Shown here piece after piece: positions 29,510 to 38,351 of a stretch of DNA of 64,000 bases (positions are counted from its first letter, which is position 1; each line of letters opens with the position of its first letter). Made by a program: the position numbers and the translations under genes. The stretch spans positions 90,926 through 154,925 of the forward strand of contig NZ_JAJNBZ010000002.1 of NCBI RefSeq assembly GCF_021369635.1. The letters are read 5' to 3'. Source of the DNA: Paenibacillus profundus. GTDB lineage: Bacteria; Bacillota; Bacilli; Paenibacillales; Paenibacillaceae. The notes under the pieces are model-generated. The model did no database searches and was not told the DNA's origin. It was given only the letters and a program-made list of their open reading frames with translations.

Positions 29510-29947
29510 ATGAAAGTTTCAATAGAAGAGATCGGTAAAGAGCAGGAAGAGGAAATTCTTATCAGGTGCTATGAGGTAAATAACAAAATATACGAAATCG
29601 TAAACAAGCTAAAGTTGGAAAACCTCATTTTTCTAGGATATCACAATGATAGGATTCACCGTCTAAAAATTAGCGATATTTATTATTTCGAGGCCGTTGA
29701 CGGGAAAGTTTTTATTTATTGCAAGGATGAGATTTATGAGGTGAAGCACAAGCTCTATGAGTTGGAGGAGTTATGCAAAGGAAGGAAATGTTTTCGCACA
29801 TCCAAATCAACGATTTTGAACATAGCCAAAATTTCATTCGTTCGTCCATCGTTAAGCGGCAGATTTGAAGCAGTGCTTGATAATGGGGAACGTGTTGTCA
29901 TATCGAGGCAGTATGTGCCGGTACTTAAAAATATGCTTGGATTGTGA
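29510..29947 (+). CDS. LytTR-family DNA-binding regulator
   Basis: The 145-residue protein carries a C-terminal LytTR domain (about residues 45-145): HRLKISDIYYFEAVDGKVFIYCKD, CFRTSKSTILNIAKI and GERVVISRQYV. It has no receiver domain. The next gene encodes a DUF3021 membrane protein; LytTR-DUF3021 pairs are widespread in Firmicutes, where the membrane partner is thought to restrain the regulator. ATG 29510 is preferred over the upstream in-frame 29444. Confidence 0.85.
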   Translation: MKVSIEEIGKEQEEEILIRCYEVNNKIYEIVNKLKLENLIFLGYHNDRIHRLKISDIYYFEAVDGKVFIYCKDEIYEVKHKLYELEELCKGRKCFRTSKSTILNIAKISFVRPSLSGRFEAVLDNGERVVISRQYVPVLKNMLGL

Positions 29948-29961
29948 GAGGAGGGGCGACA

Positions 29962-30399
29962 ATGAGGCTGAATGAACCGGTTAAAAAGGTGATTCAAAAT
30001 TTCTTAGTCATCTTCGCATCCATCATCATTGTTATAACGATATTGCGACAAATTTTATATCCCGATATGGCTTTCGATTTGAAGTCGATTTATATAATCA
30101 TGGCCTTTTCATTTATAGGTGCACTGGCGGGATTTATTTTGAATTCTTCTATCAACATAAGCGAGAAGAATATGCGTATCAGAATGGCAATTCACTTTAT
30201 TGCTTTAGAAACGATATTGCTCTCCCTTGGAGCTATTCTTGGTATTGCCAATAGCACATCAAGCATACTCATTTTAGCATTGCAAATAGCGGTGATCTAT
30301 GCTGTCGTTCGTCTGCTCTCATGGAACAACGATAAAAAAGTGGCTGAACAAATTAACGAGGGACTAAAATCATTGAAAGACAAGGGTGGTGAGCTTTAG
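29962..30399 (+). CDS. DUF3021 membrane protein, partner of the LytTR regulator
   Basis: The 145-residue protein has four membrane helices (about 15-33, 46-64, 79-99 and 103-121) and a basic C-terminal tail. ATG 29962 lies behind a strong GAGGAGGGG, 14 bases after the LytTR stop. It pairs with the LytTR gene as an operon that ends in a terminator overlapping its stop codon. Confidence 0.82.
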   Translation: MRLNEPVKKVIQNFLVIFASIIIVITILRQILYPDMAFDLKSIYIIMAFSFIGALAGFILNSSINISEKNMRIRMAIHFIALETILLSLGAILGIANSTSSILILALQIAVIYAVVRLLSWNNDKKVAEQINEGLKSLKDKGGEL

Positions 30400-30417
30400 A
30401 GCTTACCGCCCTTTTTT
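30383..30417 (+). terminator. Terminator of the LytTR-DUF3021 operon
   Basis: AAGGGTGGTGAGCT pairs with AGCTTACCGCCCTT and is followed by TTTT. It overlaps the DUF3021 stop codon. Confidence 0.75.
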
Positions 30418-30532
30418 GTGCAACTTAACGGGCTGTAGATACAGCTTATTGATTTTCTATATACATCATTTCTGCGGTTTTGTATGCTGAATTCACAAAA
30501 TAACTAGTAAGAAACAAAAAGGAGAAACTGAC

Positions 30533-31846
30533 GTGGGAACCCTATTATTTTTTATCGCATTGATTTTCGAAATTGCTTTCACTGTGTACTGTATTGTAAC
30601 GAAGCAGAACCATCTAAAGTTTAGGAATTGGGTGAGAATTGTTGCTTTCGCAGCATTTGTAATTCTCGTATTTTCATCGGTAATCGTCTGGAGTTTCCGC
30701 TGGGTATTGCTTGCAGCACTGCTTGTCATACTAGCGGTAATCGGAACGGCTTCCCTTATTCGCAATAAAGCGAGTAACCGTGATTACAAAATCTCCCGTA
30801 TTGTCGTAAAAGCAGTCATGATGACATTATTGTTGGTACTTGTATTTGTACCTGCACTTGTTTTTCCGCAGCATAAACTGCCAAAAGTTACGGGCCAATA
30901 TGAAGTCGCAACTGCAACATACACTTACATAGACAAAAACCGCATCGAGGAATTTGCCGATACCGGTAAGAATAGGTTTGTTAATGTACAATATTGGTAT
31001 CCCGAAAATTCCGATGGAACATATCCGCTCTTGGTATTCTCACATGGAGCTTCTGGTATTAAGACAAGCAATGCTTCTACTTTTAGGGAGCTTGCAAGTC
31101 ACGGGTATGTCGTATGTTCCATTGATCATCCTTATCATTCTTTTTATACAGTTTCAGACGATGGGTCGTTTACCTTAATCCATTCGGATTATAAGATGGA
31201 AGTCGATAATGCCAACAAAGAGGGCATTTACACAAGGGAGCAGTTATATGGGCTCATTCAAAAATGGATGAAACTGCGAACGGACGACATGAATTTTATC
31301 ATTGATACAATCATTGAAAAATCCCGAAACGATACAGCCCCTGTTTATCAACATATCAGTAAAGATAAAATAGGTGTTTTCGGGCACTCCATGGGCGGCG
31401 CGGCAAGCGTTTGGATCGGCCGAGATCGTAAAGATGTAAGTGCGGTTGTCAATATTGATGCCCCGTTTTTTAGCGAGCTTGCTTATAACAATGAGACTGG
31501 TGATTTTGCGGCAAGTGGCAAAGCTTACATGACCCCAATCCTTAACATTTATTCTGACGATGTTTGGAAACAGCTTGGAAGTAACTCTACTTATGCGGCA
31601 AACTACATCGCTGACAAAAACTTCATGGAAGCATATACCGTTCATTTTCAAGGAGCAAAACATTTAAGCCTCACTGATTTTCCGCTTTTTTCTCCTCTGC
31701 TCGCAAAGATGCTGCAGGGTGGAAAAGCAGCTATTGACCAATATTACTGTATAGAAACGGAGAATGAACTTATTCTTAAATTCTTTGATTATACATTGAA
31801 AGGTACTGGGCGCTTCACATCCGAAGGAACCTACGGATCAAGGTAA
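30533..31846 (+). CDS. Membrane-anchored PAF-acetylhydrolase-like alpha/beta hydrolase
   Basis: The 437-residue protein has three or four N-terminal membrane helices (residues 3-110) and an extracytoplasmic or cytoplasmic alpha/beta-hydrolase domain with PLLVFSHGASG, the nucleophile elbow VFGHSMGGAAS, an acid in NIYSDD and the catalytic His in FQGAKHLSLTD. This layout matches platelet-activating-factor acetylhydrolase isoform II-like proteins. GTG 30533 follows AAAGGAGA. A decayed relative lies at 44118-45035. The substrate is probably a lipid ester or a small ester. Confidence 0.78.
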   Translation: MGTLLFFIALIFEIAFTVYCIVTKQNHLKFRNWVRIVAFAAFVILVFSSVIVWSFRWVLLAALLVILAVIGTASLIRNKASNRDYKISRIVVKAVMMTLLLVLVFVPALVFPQHKLPKVTGQYEVATATYTYIDKNRIEEFADTGKNRFVNVQYWYPENSDGTYPLLVFSHGASGIKTSNASTFRELASHGYVVCSIDHPYHSFYTVSDDGSFTLIHSDYKMEVDNANKEGIYTREQLYGLIQKWMKLRTDDMNFIIDTIIEKSRNDTAPVYQHISKDKIGVFGHSMGGAASVWIGRDRKDVSAVVNIDAPFFSELAYNNETGDFAASGKAYMTPILNIYSDDVWKQLGSNSTYAANYIADKNFMEAYTVHFQGAKHLSLTDFPLFSPLLAKMLQGGKAAIDQYYCIETENELILKFFDYTLKGTGRFTSEGTYGSR

Positions 31847-31890
31847 ACAACTTACTTTGCTGCGGCGAATTGTAGATTTGTTGCTCCACG

Positions 31891-31936
31891 GTTCGCCTCC
31901 ACCATCATTAAGCCGACCGCACGAGGTCGGCTTTTT
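31891..31936 (+). other. ssrA 3'-end fragment with terminator
   Basis: GTTCGCCTCCACCA is followed by AGCCGACC-GCACGA-GGTCGGCT and five T residues, like the end of ssrA plus its terminator. The same preceding phrase GCTGCGGCGAATT occurs again near 49978. Confidence 0.65.
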
Positions 31937-31941
31937 GCATT

Positions 31942-32110
31942 GGAGGCGAGATAAAGGGAGTTGAACCCCTGTCAAGGGTTCGCCCGCGCGCAGGCAGCGA
32001 AAGAGAAGCTACGAAGGAAATCCTCAGCGAACGAGCACGGCGTTGATATCCAACCTCTAATATCGTCGACAGAGGATAGTCTTCGGCAGCAAGTAAAATG
32101 GAGATATCAA
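31942..32110 (+). repeat. ssrA-end-mimicking structured repeat, copy 3 (right end lost)
   Basis: Starts with GGAGGCGAG and GAACCCCTGTCAAGGGTTC, and keeps the GTTGATATC/GATATCAA pair. It stops at 32110, where a hairpin AACCACTGAAC/GTTTAGTGGTT (terminator for the SGNH gene) begins. Confidence 0.75.
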
Positions 32111-32111
32111 A

Positions 32112-32142
32112 AAACCACTGAACCTAATGTTTAGTGGTTTTC
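32112..32142 (-). terminator. Terminator downstream of the SGNH hydrolase gene
   Basis: CCACTGAAC-CTAAT-GTTTAGTGG flanked by A-run and T-run, so it can work in both directions. It lies about 30 bases past the SGNH stop on the minus strand. Confidence 0.65.
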
Positions 32143-32169
32143 TGATAGATAGAGATACGACCTCTAGGT

Positions 32170-32814
32170 CTACTTGCGTGGGATAAGATATGGGGCCAAT
32201 CCCGTTGCAATAACTCGATGCCCCCGATCATTTGGATGGATGGGCAGATGTCCGCTCAACGCATCTTCAATCTTTCCATTTTGATATCCATACATAAGAT
32301 ATGCCTGCTTTCCTTCAAACCACTTATGAGCGGGAGCTACAGTTACATCATAACTATGGGCCAGCTCGTTTATCATACGATTTAATTGGCCTATCGACTC
32401 AACTGAAAGAGGGCTGTTCGGAAACGGATTGTATTGCGTGCAGCAAATGATCTGAGCACAGCTTCCTTTTTTTACTTGAGTAAAAATGGCACTTAGATTA
32501 CGCCTATAGCTGGTTACAATGTGTTTTACAGCTAGTTGTTTCTTGGTTCTAATTGAAGCTAGTGCCGCGTGGGCTAAATCCACTCCTCCAATCCATACAG
32601 AAACAACAGAGGAATGACTGATTACGGAGGACCCCTGCCATATGACGGCATCCAATAGATCATAGCTGCTCCAACCGGGCCGAGCCAGAACAAACCCACG
32701 AACCTTGCGTGAGTCCGAATTTAAAGCAGATACGGCCAATCGGGGATAAGCCTTTGCCAAAGAAGAGGCATTTTCCCCAAATGTAATGGAATCTCCAAGA
32801 GCTGTATAGATCAT
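32170..32814 (-). CDS. SGNH/GDSL-type hydrolase
   Basis: The 214-residue enzyme has block I ALGDSITFG with the nucleophilic Ser, a block III-like WIGGVDL (Asn replaced by Val in the usual GxND), and block V HPNDRGH with the catalytic Asp and His. No signal peptide is present from this start. ATG 32814 follows GGTGAT; the longer in-frame start at 32943 lacks a ribosome binding site. Esterase or lipase activity on small esters is likely. Confidence 0.78.
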   Translation of the reverse strand: MIYTALGDSITFGENASSLAKAYPRLAVSALNSDSRKVRGFVLARPGWSSYDLLDAVIWQGSSVISHSSVVSVWIGGVDLAHAALASIRTKKQLAVKHIVTSYRRNLSAIFTQVKKGSCAQIICCTQYNPFPNSPLSVESIGQLNRMINELAHSYDVTVAPAHKWFEGKQAYLMYGYQNGKIEDALSGHLPIHPNDRGHRVIATGLAPYLIPRK

Positions 32815-33029
32815 AAGAATATCACCAACTCCACTCTTAATCATATATACAACGTAAATAGTCAGATGAAAAAACGATGTTAACGATCGACTGTTTTGCT
32901 CGTGTATTTCCTCAAAGTGCATCTTAGACATATTATATTGCAATCATGTACAGGTAATGTGGGCATTGACAACAACTATTGCATCAATATGAGCGGATTA
33001 TTAGTACTTATCGGATCAGAGTTGAAGAC

Positions 33030-33210
33030 AGGGTGATACTGGGGTGGCATCTAGACTGTGACTACATACGTAGATGCCTGTGTAGCGATATTTTCGGACA
33101 GGGGTTCGCCCGCGCGCAGGCGGCGAAGGAGATGCTTCCAAAGGAAACGTCAGCGAACGAGCATACTGTTAGTATCCAACCTCTAATATTATCCACGGGG
33201 GTAGGCATAT
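33030..33210 (+). repeat. ssrA 3' fragment fused to structured repeat, copy 4 (diverged)
   Basis: 33030-33102 resembles the last ~75 bases of ssrA before the T-loop (ACTGTGACTACATACGTAGA, TTTTCGGACAGGGGTTCG). It then runs into GCCCGCGCGCAGG and a diverged copy of the repeat up to about 33210, like the fusion at 29338 but older. Confidence 0.7.
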
Positions 33211-33280
33211 TTCCAACTTATGTATATAATTTATTTACATAGGGTGTTGTTCGTTAAACCTCAAAAAGGGGGCATCTACT

Positions 33281-33814
33281 TTGAAAGTCCTTGAAACAGA
33301 TCGGCTAATCCTTCGTCGGATATCAACTGACGATGCGGAGTTTATGCTTGAGCTTTTGAATAATCCTTCGTGGTTGCAGTTCATCGGCGATAAAGGTGTG
33401 AGAACCGTCGAAGATGCACGTAACTATATTTTGAAGGGACCGGTTGAAATGTATGCCCGATTGGGTTTCGGTCTGTACTTGACTGAGCTGAAGGCGGATG
33501 GTGTCCCAATAGGGATCTGCGGGCTAATAAAGAGAGATTCTTTAGAAGATGTGGATATTGGATTTTCTTTTCTTCCGAGGTTCTGGGCGAAAGGATATGC
33601 CTATGAGTCAGCTTCTGCAACGATAGCGTATGGAAAAAATGTGTTGGGCCTAAATCGTATTGCGGCTATAACATCTCTAAACAATCACAGTTCTAAGAAA
33701 CTTCTTGATAAACTGGGGTTGCAATTTGAAAGAATGGTTAGCCTTTCTAATGGTGCACAAGAGGTCAGGCTGTATGCATCTGATGTCCATTTTCAGCCTC
33801 AGTTTATATCGTAA
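33281..33814 (+). CDS. GNAT acetyltransferase, RimJ/RimL type
   Basis: The 177-residue protein begins LETDRLILRRISTDDAEFM and has IGFSFLPRFWAKGYAYESA (acetyl-CoA loop region) and ITSLNNHSSKKLLDKLGLQFE, the standard N-acetyltransferase_3 pattern. It probably acetylates a protein N-terminus or a small amine. The TTG start follows AAAAAGGGGG. Confidence 0.82.
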   Translation: MKVLETDRLILRRISTDDAEFMLELLNNPSWLQFIGDKGVRTVEDARNYILKGPVEMYARLGFGLYLTELKADGVPIGICGLIKRDSLEDVDIGFSFLPRFWAKGYAYESASATIAYGKNVLGLNRIAAITSLNNHSSKKLLDKLGLQFERMVSLSNGAQEVRLYASDVHFQPQFIS

Positions 33815-34048
33815 AATACTGATTTCGAATGTGAACCTTCATAATTTATGGTTAGAGGTTAATGGTGGGTTATTATACAATAAATGGATTATGTTCAGTG
33901 TGATACAACTCACAAATAATATCTTTCTTCCTATGATAAATTCTTAAAAAGAATGTCAGCATGGAAGTGGTGCGCAAAATAATGAATGTTTCAATTGTTG
34001 GAATACTAAATATGTCTTTTGTGTGCCCATTGCATAGGAGGAATAAAA

Positions 34049-35434
34049 TTGAATCAGCTTTTCCGAAAAAAATCACTGAACCTCATGCTTGCTCAAAGTG
34101 AGAAAAAAGAATTAGCACGAGCGATGTCTTTGATGGATTTAATCTTCCTTGGCGTAGGTTGCGTGATCGGGACTGGGATTTTTGTTGTTACAGGTGTCGT
34201 TGCGGCAGAATCTTCAGGACCAGCGATCATGTTATCATTTGTTATAGCAGGTATTGCCTGTGCGCTCGCTGCATTCTGTTATGCAGAGTTTTCTTCAGCC
34301 GTACCTGTCTCAGGAAGTGTGTACACATTCACGTATGCAACATTAGGTGAATTGTTTGCTTTCCTTATTGGATGGGATCTCATGCTTGAATATGTACTGG
34401 CTATTTCTGCCGTTGCTACGGGTTGGTCTGCATACTTTCAATCGTTGCTCACGGGCTTTCATATACAATTTCCCGCCAGTATCTCCTCCGCTCCCGGTGT
34501 AGGAAAAGGGGGAGTCATTGATTTGCCAGCAGTTCTGATCATATTGTCCATCACAGCACTCGTTAGTAAAGGTGTAAAGGAAAGTATTAAGTTTAACAAT
34601 ATGATGGTTTTTGTAAAATTAGCTGTTATCTTACTATTTATTATTGTGGGGATTTGGTATGTAAAACCTGATAACTGGGTGCCTTTTGTACCCTTTGGAT
34701 TTAATGGGATTATAACAGGTGCAGCTACGGTGTTTTTTGCCTATATCGGGTTCGATGTTATCGCTACGGCATCGGAAGAAGTGAAGAATCCTAAAAAAAC
34801 GATGCCGATTGGGATTATAGCGTCCTTGCTCATTTGTACCATTTTATATATGACCGTTTCTGGGGTATTAACAGGGATGATTTCGTATACCAAGTTAAAT
34901 GTTGGTGCACCTGTTGCATTAGCATTAGAATCTGTAGGGCAGAACTCTATAGCGGGAATCATTTCAGTTGGGGCGGTATTTGGCATTACAACCGTTATCC
35001 TTGCATTGATCTATGCGCAAGTTCGTTTATCCTACGCAATGAGTCGTGATGGATTATTACCGAGAAAGTTCTCAAAAGTAAATGCAAAGACCCAAACTCC
35101 ATTCGCTAACACGTGGTTAACCGGGTTCGTTGCCGCAGGCATTGCAGGTTTTATTGATCTAACAACACTTGCACATTTAGTGAACATGGGCACATTAGCT
35201 GCGTTTACTTTAATATCCGTCGCAATCATCGTCCTGCGCAAGAAATTCCCTGAATTAAAGGCCTCGTTCCGAGTCCCGTTCGTGCCAGTGCTGCCAGCCA
35301 TTAGTGCGTTACTTTGTCTTTACCTTGCATCTAGTTTGCCCTTAATCACTTGGGTTTCATTTGTTATATGGATTGGTATTGGTACGATTATATACTTTAT
35401 GTATTCACGTAAGCATAGTAACCTGAATCAATAA
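34049..35434 (+). CDS. APC-family cationic amino acid permease
   Basis: The 461-residue transporter has about 12 membrane helices and the LeuT-fold signature LGVGCVIGTGIFVVTG in helix 1 plus FFAYIGFDVIATASEEVKNPKKTMPIGI in helices 6-7. That fits the YfnA/YhdG (CAT) branch. It imports amino acids with protons. TTG 34049 is chosen because TAGGAGG lies 6-7 bases upstream; the in-frame codons from 34019 precede that site. Confidence 0.87.
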   Translation: MNQLFRKKSLNLMLAQSEKKELARAMSLMDLIFLGVGCVIGTGIFVVTGVVAAESSGPAIMLSFVIAGIACALAAFCYAEFSSAVPVSGSVYTFTYATLGELFAFLIGWDLMLEYVLAISAVATGWSAYFQSLLTGFHIQFPASISSAPGVGKGGVIDLPAVLIILSITALVSKGVKESIKFNNMMVFVKLAVILLFIIVGIWYVKPDNWVPFVPFGFNGIITGAATVFFAYIGFDVIATASEEVKNPKKTMPIGIIASLLICTILYMTVSGVLTGMISYTKLNVGAPVALALESVGQNSIAGIISVGAVFGITTVILALIYAQVRLSYAMSRDGLLPRKFSKVNAKTQTPFANTWLTGFVAAGIAGFIDLTTLAHLVNMGTLAAFTLISVAIIVLRKKFPELKASFRVPFVPVLPAISALLCLYLASSLPLITWVSFVIWIGIGTIIYFMYSRKHSNLNQ

Positions 35435-35474
35435 ATTGTTGTATCTGAATATCCAATTGTTTATTCATTTGAAG

Positions 35475-35500
35475 CCGACCTCGCGAGGTCGGATTTTTGC
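35475..35500 (+). terminator. Terminator after the permease
   Basis: CCGACCTCGCGAGGTCGG is a 9 bp perfect palindrome followed by ATTTTTGC. The stem is close to that of the ssrA-type terminators. Confidence 0.8.
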
Positions 35501-35600
35501 TTTACTCCATGATATACTATGTTAGAATGTTGTTAAGTTATTACATTAGTATGGTATAACATTGTGCGTATGGATCATACTATGAGAGGAGAACATTATT

Positions 35601-35900
35601 ATGAATGGTGTGGTCAATATGGAAAAAGGCCGTGATAGAACGAAGTCGACTCGGTACTCTCGCAAAATAGGACGAATGGGAAATAGTTTAGGGATTAGTT
35701 TGCCAAAGATGCTTGCAGAGAAGCTGAATGTTGTACAGGGTGACGAGATTGAATTTATCGAAAACGATGAGGGAGAAATCGTAATCAAAAAGGTTCGAAA
35801 ATCGAATCTGCCTGAGAATGTGCGGCCTGAAGTGCTTGAGGCGTTTTATGATGTTTTTAATGAAGATCAGGACATCTTCAATGATTTAAGGGACCGATAA
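35601..35900 (+). CDS. AbrB/MazE-type antitoxin of a Doc module
   Basis: The 99-residue protein has a SpoVT-AbrB swapped-hairpin DNA-binding domain (RKIGRMGNSLGISLPKMLAEKLNV, GDEIEFIENDEGEIVIKKV) and an acidic C-terminal tail (EVLEAFYDVFNEDQDIFND). The tail would cap the Doc toxin. GAGAGGAG precedes the ATG, and an extended -10 box TGGTATAAC (35552-35560) is a likely promoter. Its stop codon overlaps the toxin ATG by one base. Confidence 0.85.
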   Translation: MNGVVNMEKGRDRTKSTRYSRKIGRMGNSLGISLPKMLAEKLNVVQGDEIEFIENDEGEIVIKKVRKSNLPENVRPEVLEAFYDVFNEDQDIFNDLRDR

Positions 35901-36292
35901 TGGTAAAGTATTTGACTAAAGAAGAAGTGATTGCCGGGCACTACTTCATGATGAAGCAGATGCAGGATATGGAACAAGCGGGCGTTAAAGACCATTCTCT
36001 TCTTGAGTCTGCCGTTTATAGACCGCAGCAAAGTGTATTTGGTGAGGATGCGTATCCGACATTATTCGAGAAAGCAGCTGCGTTGGTGGATTCTGTGGCT
36101 AAAAACCATTGTTTTCACAATGGTAACAAACGAACGGCGTATTTGGCTGTGAAATCATTCCTTCAAATAAACGGCTATCATCTGAAAATGGAACGGGAAT
36201 TAGCAGTAAATTTCATGGTGGATATTGTGAATGGGAAATATTCTGTTGAAGATATGGCTCAAATTTTTGTAGAACATTGTATCAAGAAGTGA
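35900..36292 (+). CDS. Fic/Doc-family toxin
   Basis: The 130-residue protein has the Fic core HCFHNGNKRTAYLAV (HxFx..GNKR) plus LESAVYRPQQSVFGEDAYPTLFEKAA. This matches Doc toxins, which phosphorylate EF-Tu in the P1 paradigm. TAATG overlap with the antitoxin indicates translational coupling. A shrunken relative lies at 41456-41713. Confidence 0.88.
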   Translation: MVKYLTKEEVIAGHYFMMKQMQDMEQAGVKDHSLLESAVYRPQQSVFGEDAYPTLFEKAAALVDSVAKNHCFHNGNKRTAYLAVKSFLQINGYHLKMERELAVNFMVDIVNGKYSVEDMAQIFVEHCIKK

Positions 36293-36308
36293 GAACGGGG
36301 CGTCAAGG

Positions 36309-37268
36309 GTGTGTAAGGACATGAGCAAACAGGATATTTTGTTCAAAACGGAGAAACATGTATTTAGTTATCGAGTGGCTGGACTATTAATGCAGAACGA
36401 CAAGATTCTATTACAAAGACCGAACAATGACACAGGCTATGCTTTTCCAGGCGGTCATGTTAGCTTTGGAGAGACTCATGAGGAAACCCTTATAAGAGAA
36501 TTTAAAGAAGAAATGGGCGTAAATATAAAAGTCGGTTCGTTAAAATGGGTAGGTGAACTTTTCTTTCCGTGGGGAAATAAGGATTGCCAACAAATATGTC
36601 TATTTTATCTTATATCGCTTGCAGACGAAACGGAAATTCCATTAAGCGGCAGTTTCTGGGGCACAGAGCAATTAGAAAACCAAACTTTTAAGTTGGAATT
36701 TTCATGGATGCCATTGTCTGATATTCTCAAGACAGAATTGTACCCCATAGAATCTAAACAATTACTAACAAAATATTCGGATACTGTTGAGCATTTTATA
36801 TCCATAGAGCAAGACTTTACGATTCAGATGGCAACTAATGATGATTTGGAATTGTGGATGAAACTTGTAAAATTTATACGAACTAACTTCCCGGGATTAG
36901 AAACAGAAGAACAGCTTCAAGGTTATCAGAAAACGGTTGAAAAAAATATTGGTAGAAGAACAGCAATTTGTGCAAAACAAAATGATATAGTCGTTGGTAT
37001 TTTATTATTTTCATATAATCAAAATTGTCTGTCATGTATGGCTGTACATCCAGCTTATCGCAAAAGAGGAATTGCATCTGCCATGATTAATAAAATGCTA
37101 TCTTTGCTTCCTGATGATAAAGATATTTGGGTTTCAACTTTTAGAGAAAATGATGAAAAAGGAATTGCACCAAGAGCATTGTATAAGAAGTTTGGATTTG
37201 TTCTAAACGAACTCTTCTTTGACGAGAACAACTATCCACATCAAAAATTTATTTTGCATAGAAAATGA
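36309..37268 (+). CDS. Nudix hydrolase-GNAT acetyltransferase fusion
   Basis: Residues about 18-155 form a Nudix domain with the box GGHVSFGETHEETLIREFKE followed by EMGV, which matches Gx5Ex7REUxEExGU. Residues about 170-319 form a GNAT domain with CMAVHPAYRKRGIASAMI and ALYKKFGFV. The fusion suggests a two-step or scaffolded modification of a nucleotide-linked or small-molecule substrate, but none can be named. GTG 36309 or ATG 36321 could be the start. It follows the Doc toxin by 16 bases. Confidence 0.8.
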   Translation: MCKDMSKQDILFKTEKHVFSYRVAGLLMQNDKILLQRPNNDTGYAFPGGHVSFGETHEETLIREFKEEMGVNIKVGSLKWVGELFFPWGNKDCQQICLFYLISLADETEIPLSGSFWGTEQLENQTFKLEFSWMPLSDILKTELYPIESKQLLTKYSDTVEHFISIEQDFTIQMATNDDLELWMKLVKFIRTNFPGLETEEQLQGYQKTVEKNIGRRTAICAKQNDIVVGILLFSYNQNCLSCMAVHPAYRKRGIASAMINKMLSLLPDDKDIWVSTFRENDEKGIAPRALYKKFGFVLNELFFDENNYPHQKFILHRK

Positions 37269-37431
37269 TAGTGCTTCTTCAAAACTGAGGCATCTTTTCC
37301 CACCTTCAATCCCACGCGATATAAACCGTAATAAATGAATACCTAAAGTTTTGATATTTGCCCAAGCCCCTTTTAAGAGATATAATTATGATGATTATGC
37401 ACATTCAATGTGGAAAGAGAGCGGGATCAGT

Positions 37432-38151
37432 ATGGGGCGTAAATGGAACAATATTAAGGAAAAGAAAGCATCCAAAGATACTAATACAAGTCGTATATAT
37501 GCCAGGTTCGGGAGAGAAATTTACGTGGTTGCGAAGCAAGGCGAGCCGAATCCGGAATCGAATCAAGCCTTGAAATTTGTCGTTGAGCGTGCCAAAACAT
37601 ACAATGTACCAAAAGCGATCATTGACCGTGCGATTGAGAAGGCAAAGGGCGGTTCAGATGAGAACTACGATGAACTCCGTTATGAAGGCTTCGGACCTAA
37701 CGGCTCCATGGTTATCGTGGACGCATTAACGAATAACGTGAACCGTACGGCTTCTGAGGTGCGTGCTGCATTTAACAAGAACGGCGGCAGCCTTGGAGTG
37801 AGCGGATCTGTAAATTATATGTTTGATCAAACGGCGGTCATTGGTCTGGAAGGCAAGACAGCCGATGAAGTGCTGGAGATCTTAATGAATGCGGACTTAG
37901 ACGTTCGTGATATTTTGGAAGAGGATGAAGCGGTCATTATTTACGCTGAGCCTGATCAGTTTCATGCTGTTCAAGAGGCATTCAAGAATGAGGGCATCAC
38001 GGAATTTACCGTAGCGGAGCTGACCATGCTTCCACAGAGCTATGTTACGCTTGCAGAAGACGTTCAGGCTCAATTCGAGAAACTGATTGATGTGCTAGAA
38101 GATCTGGAAGATGTTCAACAAGTTTACCATAACGTTGAGCTTGAAGATTAA
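37432..38151 (+). CDS. YebC/PmpR-family protein, YeeN type
   Basis: The 239-residue protein begins [20 protein letters not shown] and has [41 protein letters not shown] and FNKNGGSLG. This is the YeeN/YeeI branch of the YebC family, now known to help ribosomes with difficult peptide stretches or act as regulators. ATG 37432 is the family start; in-frame codons from 37351 precede it without support. It lies inside the accessory zone rather than beside ruv genes. Confidence 0.85.
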   Translation: MGRKWNNIKEKKASKDTNTSRIYARFGREIYVVAKQGEPNPESNQALKFVVERAKTYNVPKAIIDRAIEKAKGGSDENYDELRYEGFGPNGSMVIVDALTNNVNRTASEVRAAFNKNGGSLGVSGSVNYMFDQTAVIGLEGKTADEVLEILMNADLDVRDILEEDEAVIIYAEPDQFHAVQEAFKNEGITEFTVAELTMLPQSYVTLAEDVQAQFEKLIDVLEDLEDVQQVYHNVELED

Positions 38152-38170
38152 TTTGAATTCGGAGGTTTCT

Positions 38171-38245
38171 AGGGTGTCGCTACAATCTTTGCAGCCTATG
38201 TGGCGATATTTTCGGATTGAGGTTCGATTCCCTGGCCTTCTACCA
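38171..38245 (+). pseudogene. Decayed ssrA 3' end
   Basis: GATATTTTCGGATTGAGGTTCGATT leads into CCCTGGCCTTCTACCA, a degenerate tmRNA T-arm and acceptor end. The ssrA-type terminator and a piece of the structured repeat follow, the same order as after the intact gene. Confidence 0.65.
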
Positions 38246-38246
38246 T

Positions 38247-38277
38247 AAAAACCCGACCATATGAGGTCGGGTTTTTA
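38247..38277 (+). terminator. ssrA-type terminator
   Basis: AAAACCCGACC-ATATGA-GGTCGGGTTTT, directly after the decayed ssrA end. It would also stop transcripts from the YeeN-type gene. Confidence 0.8.
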
Positions 38278-38280
38278 TGG

Positions 38281-38317
38281 ATAGGATTCGGTAGCACTAT
38301 AATGGAGATATCAGCAC
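38281..38317 (+). repeat. ssrA-end-mimicking repeat, fragment (copy 5)
   Basis: ATAGGATTCGGTAGCA and AATGGAGATATCA match the last third of copy 1 (GATAGGCTTCGGCAGCAAAT and GGAGATATCAAC) at most positions. Confidence 0.5.
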
Positions 38318-38351
38318 GTGGTATTTATATTAGGCGAAGGAGGTACATGCT

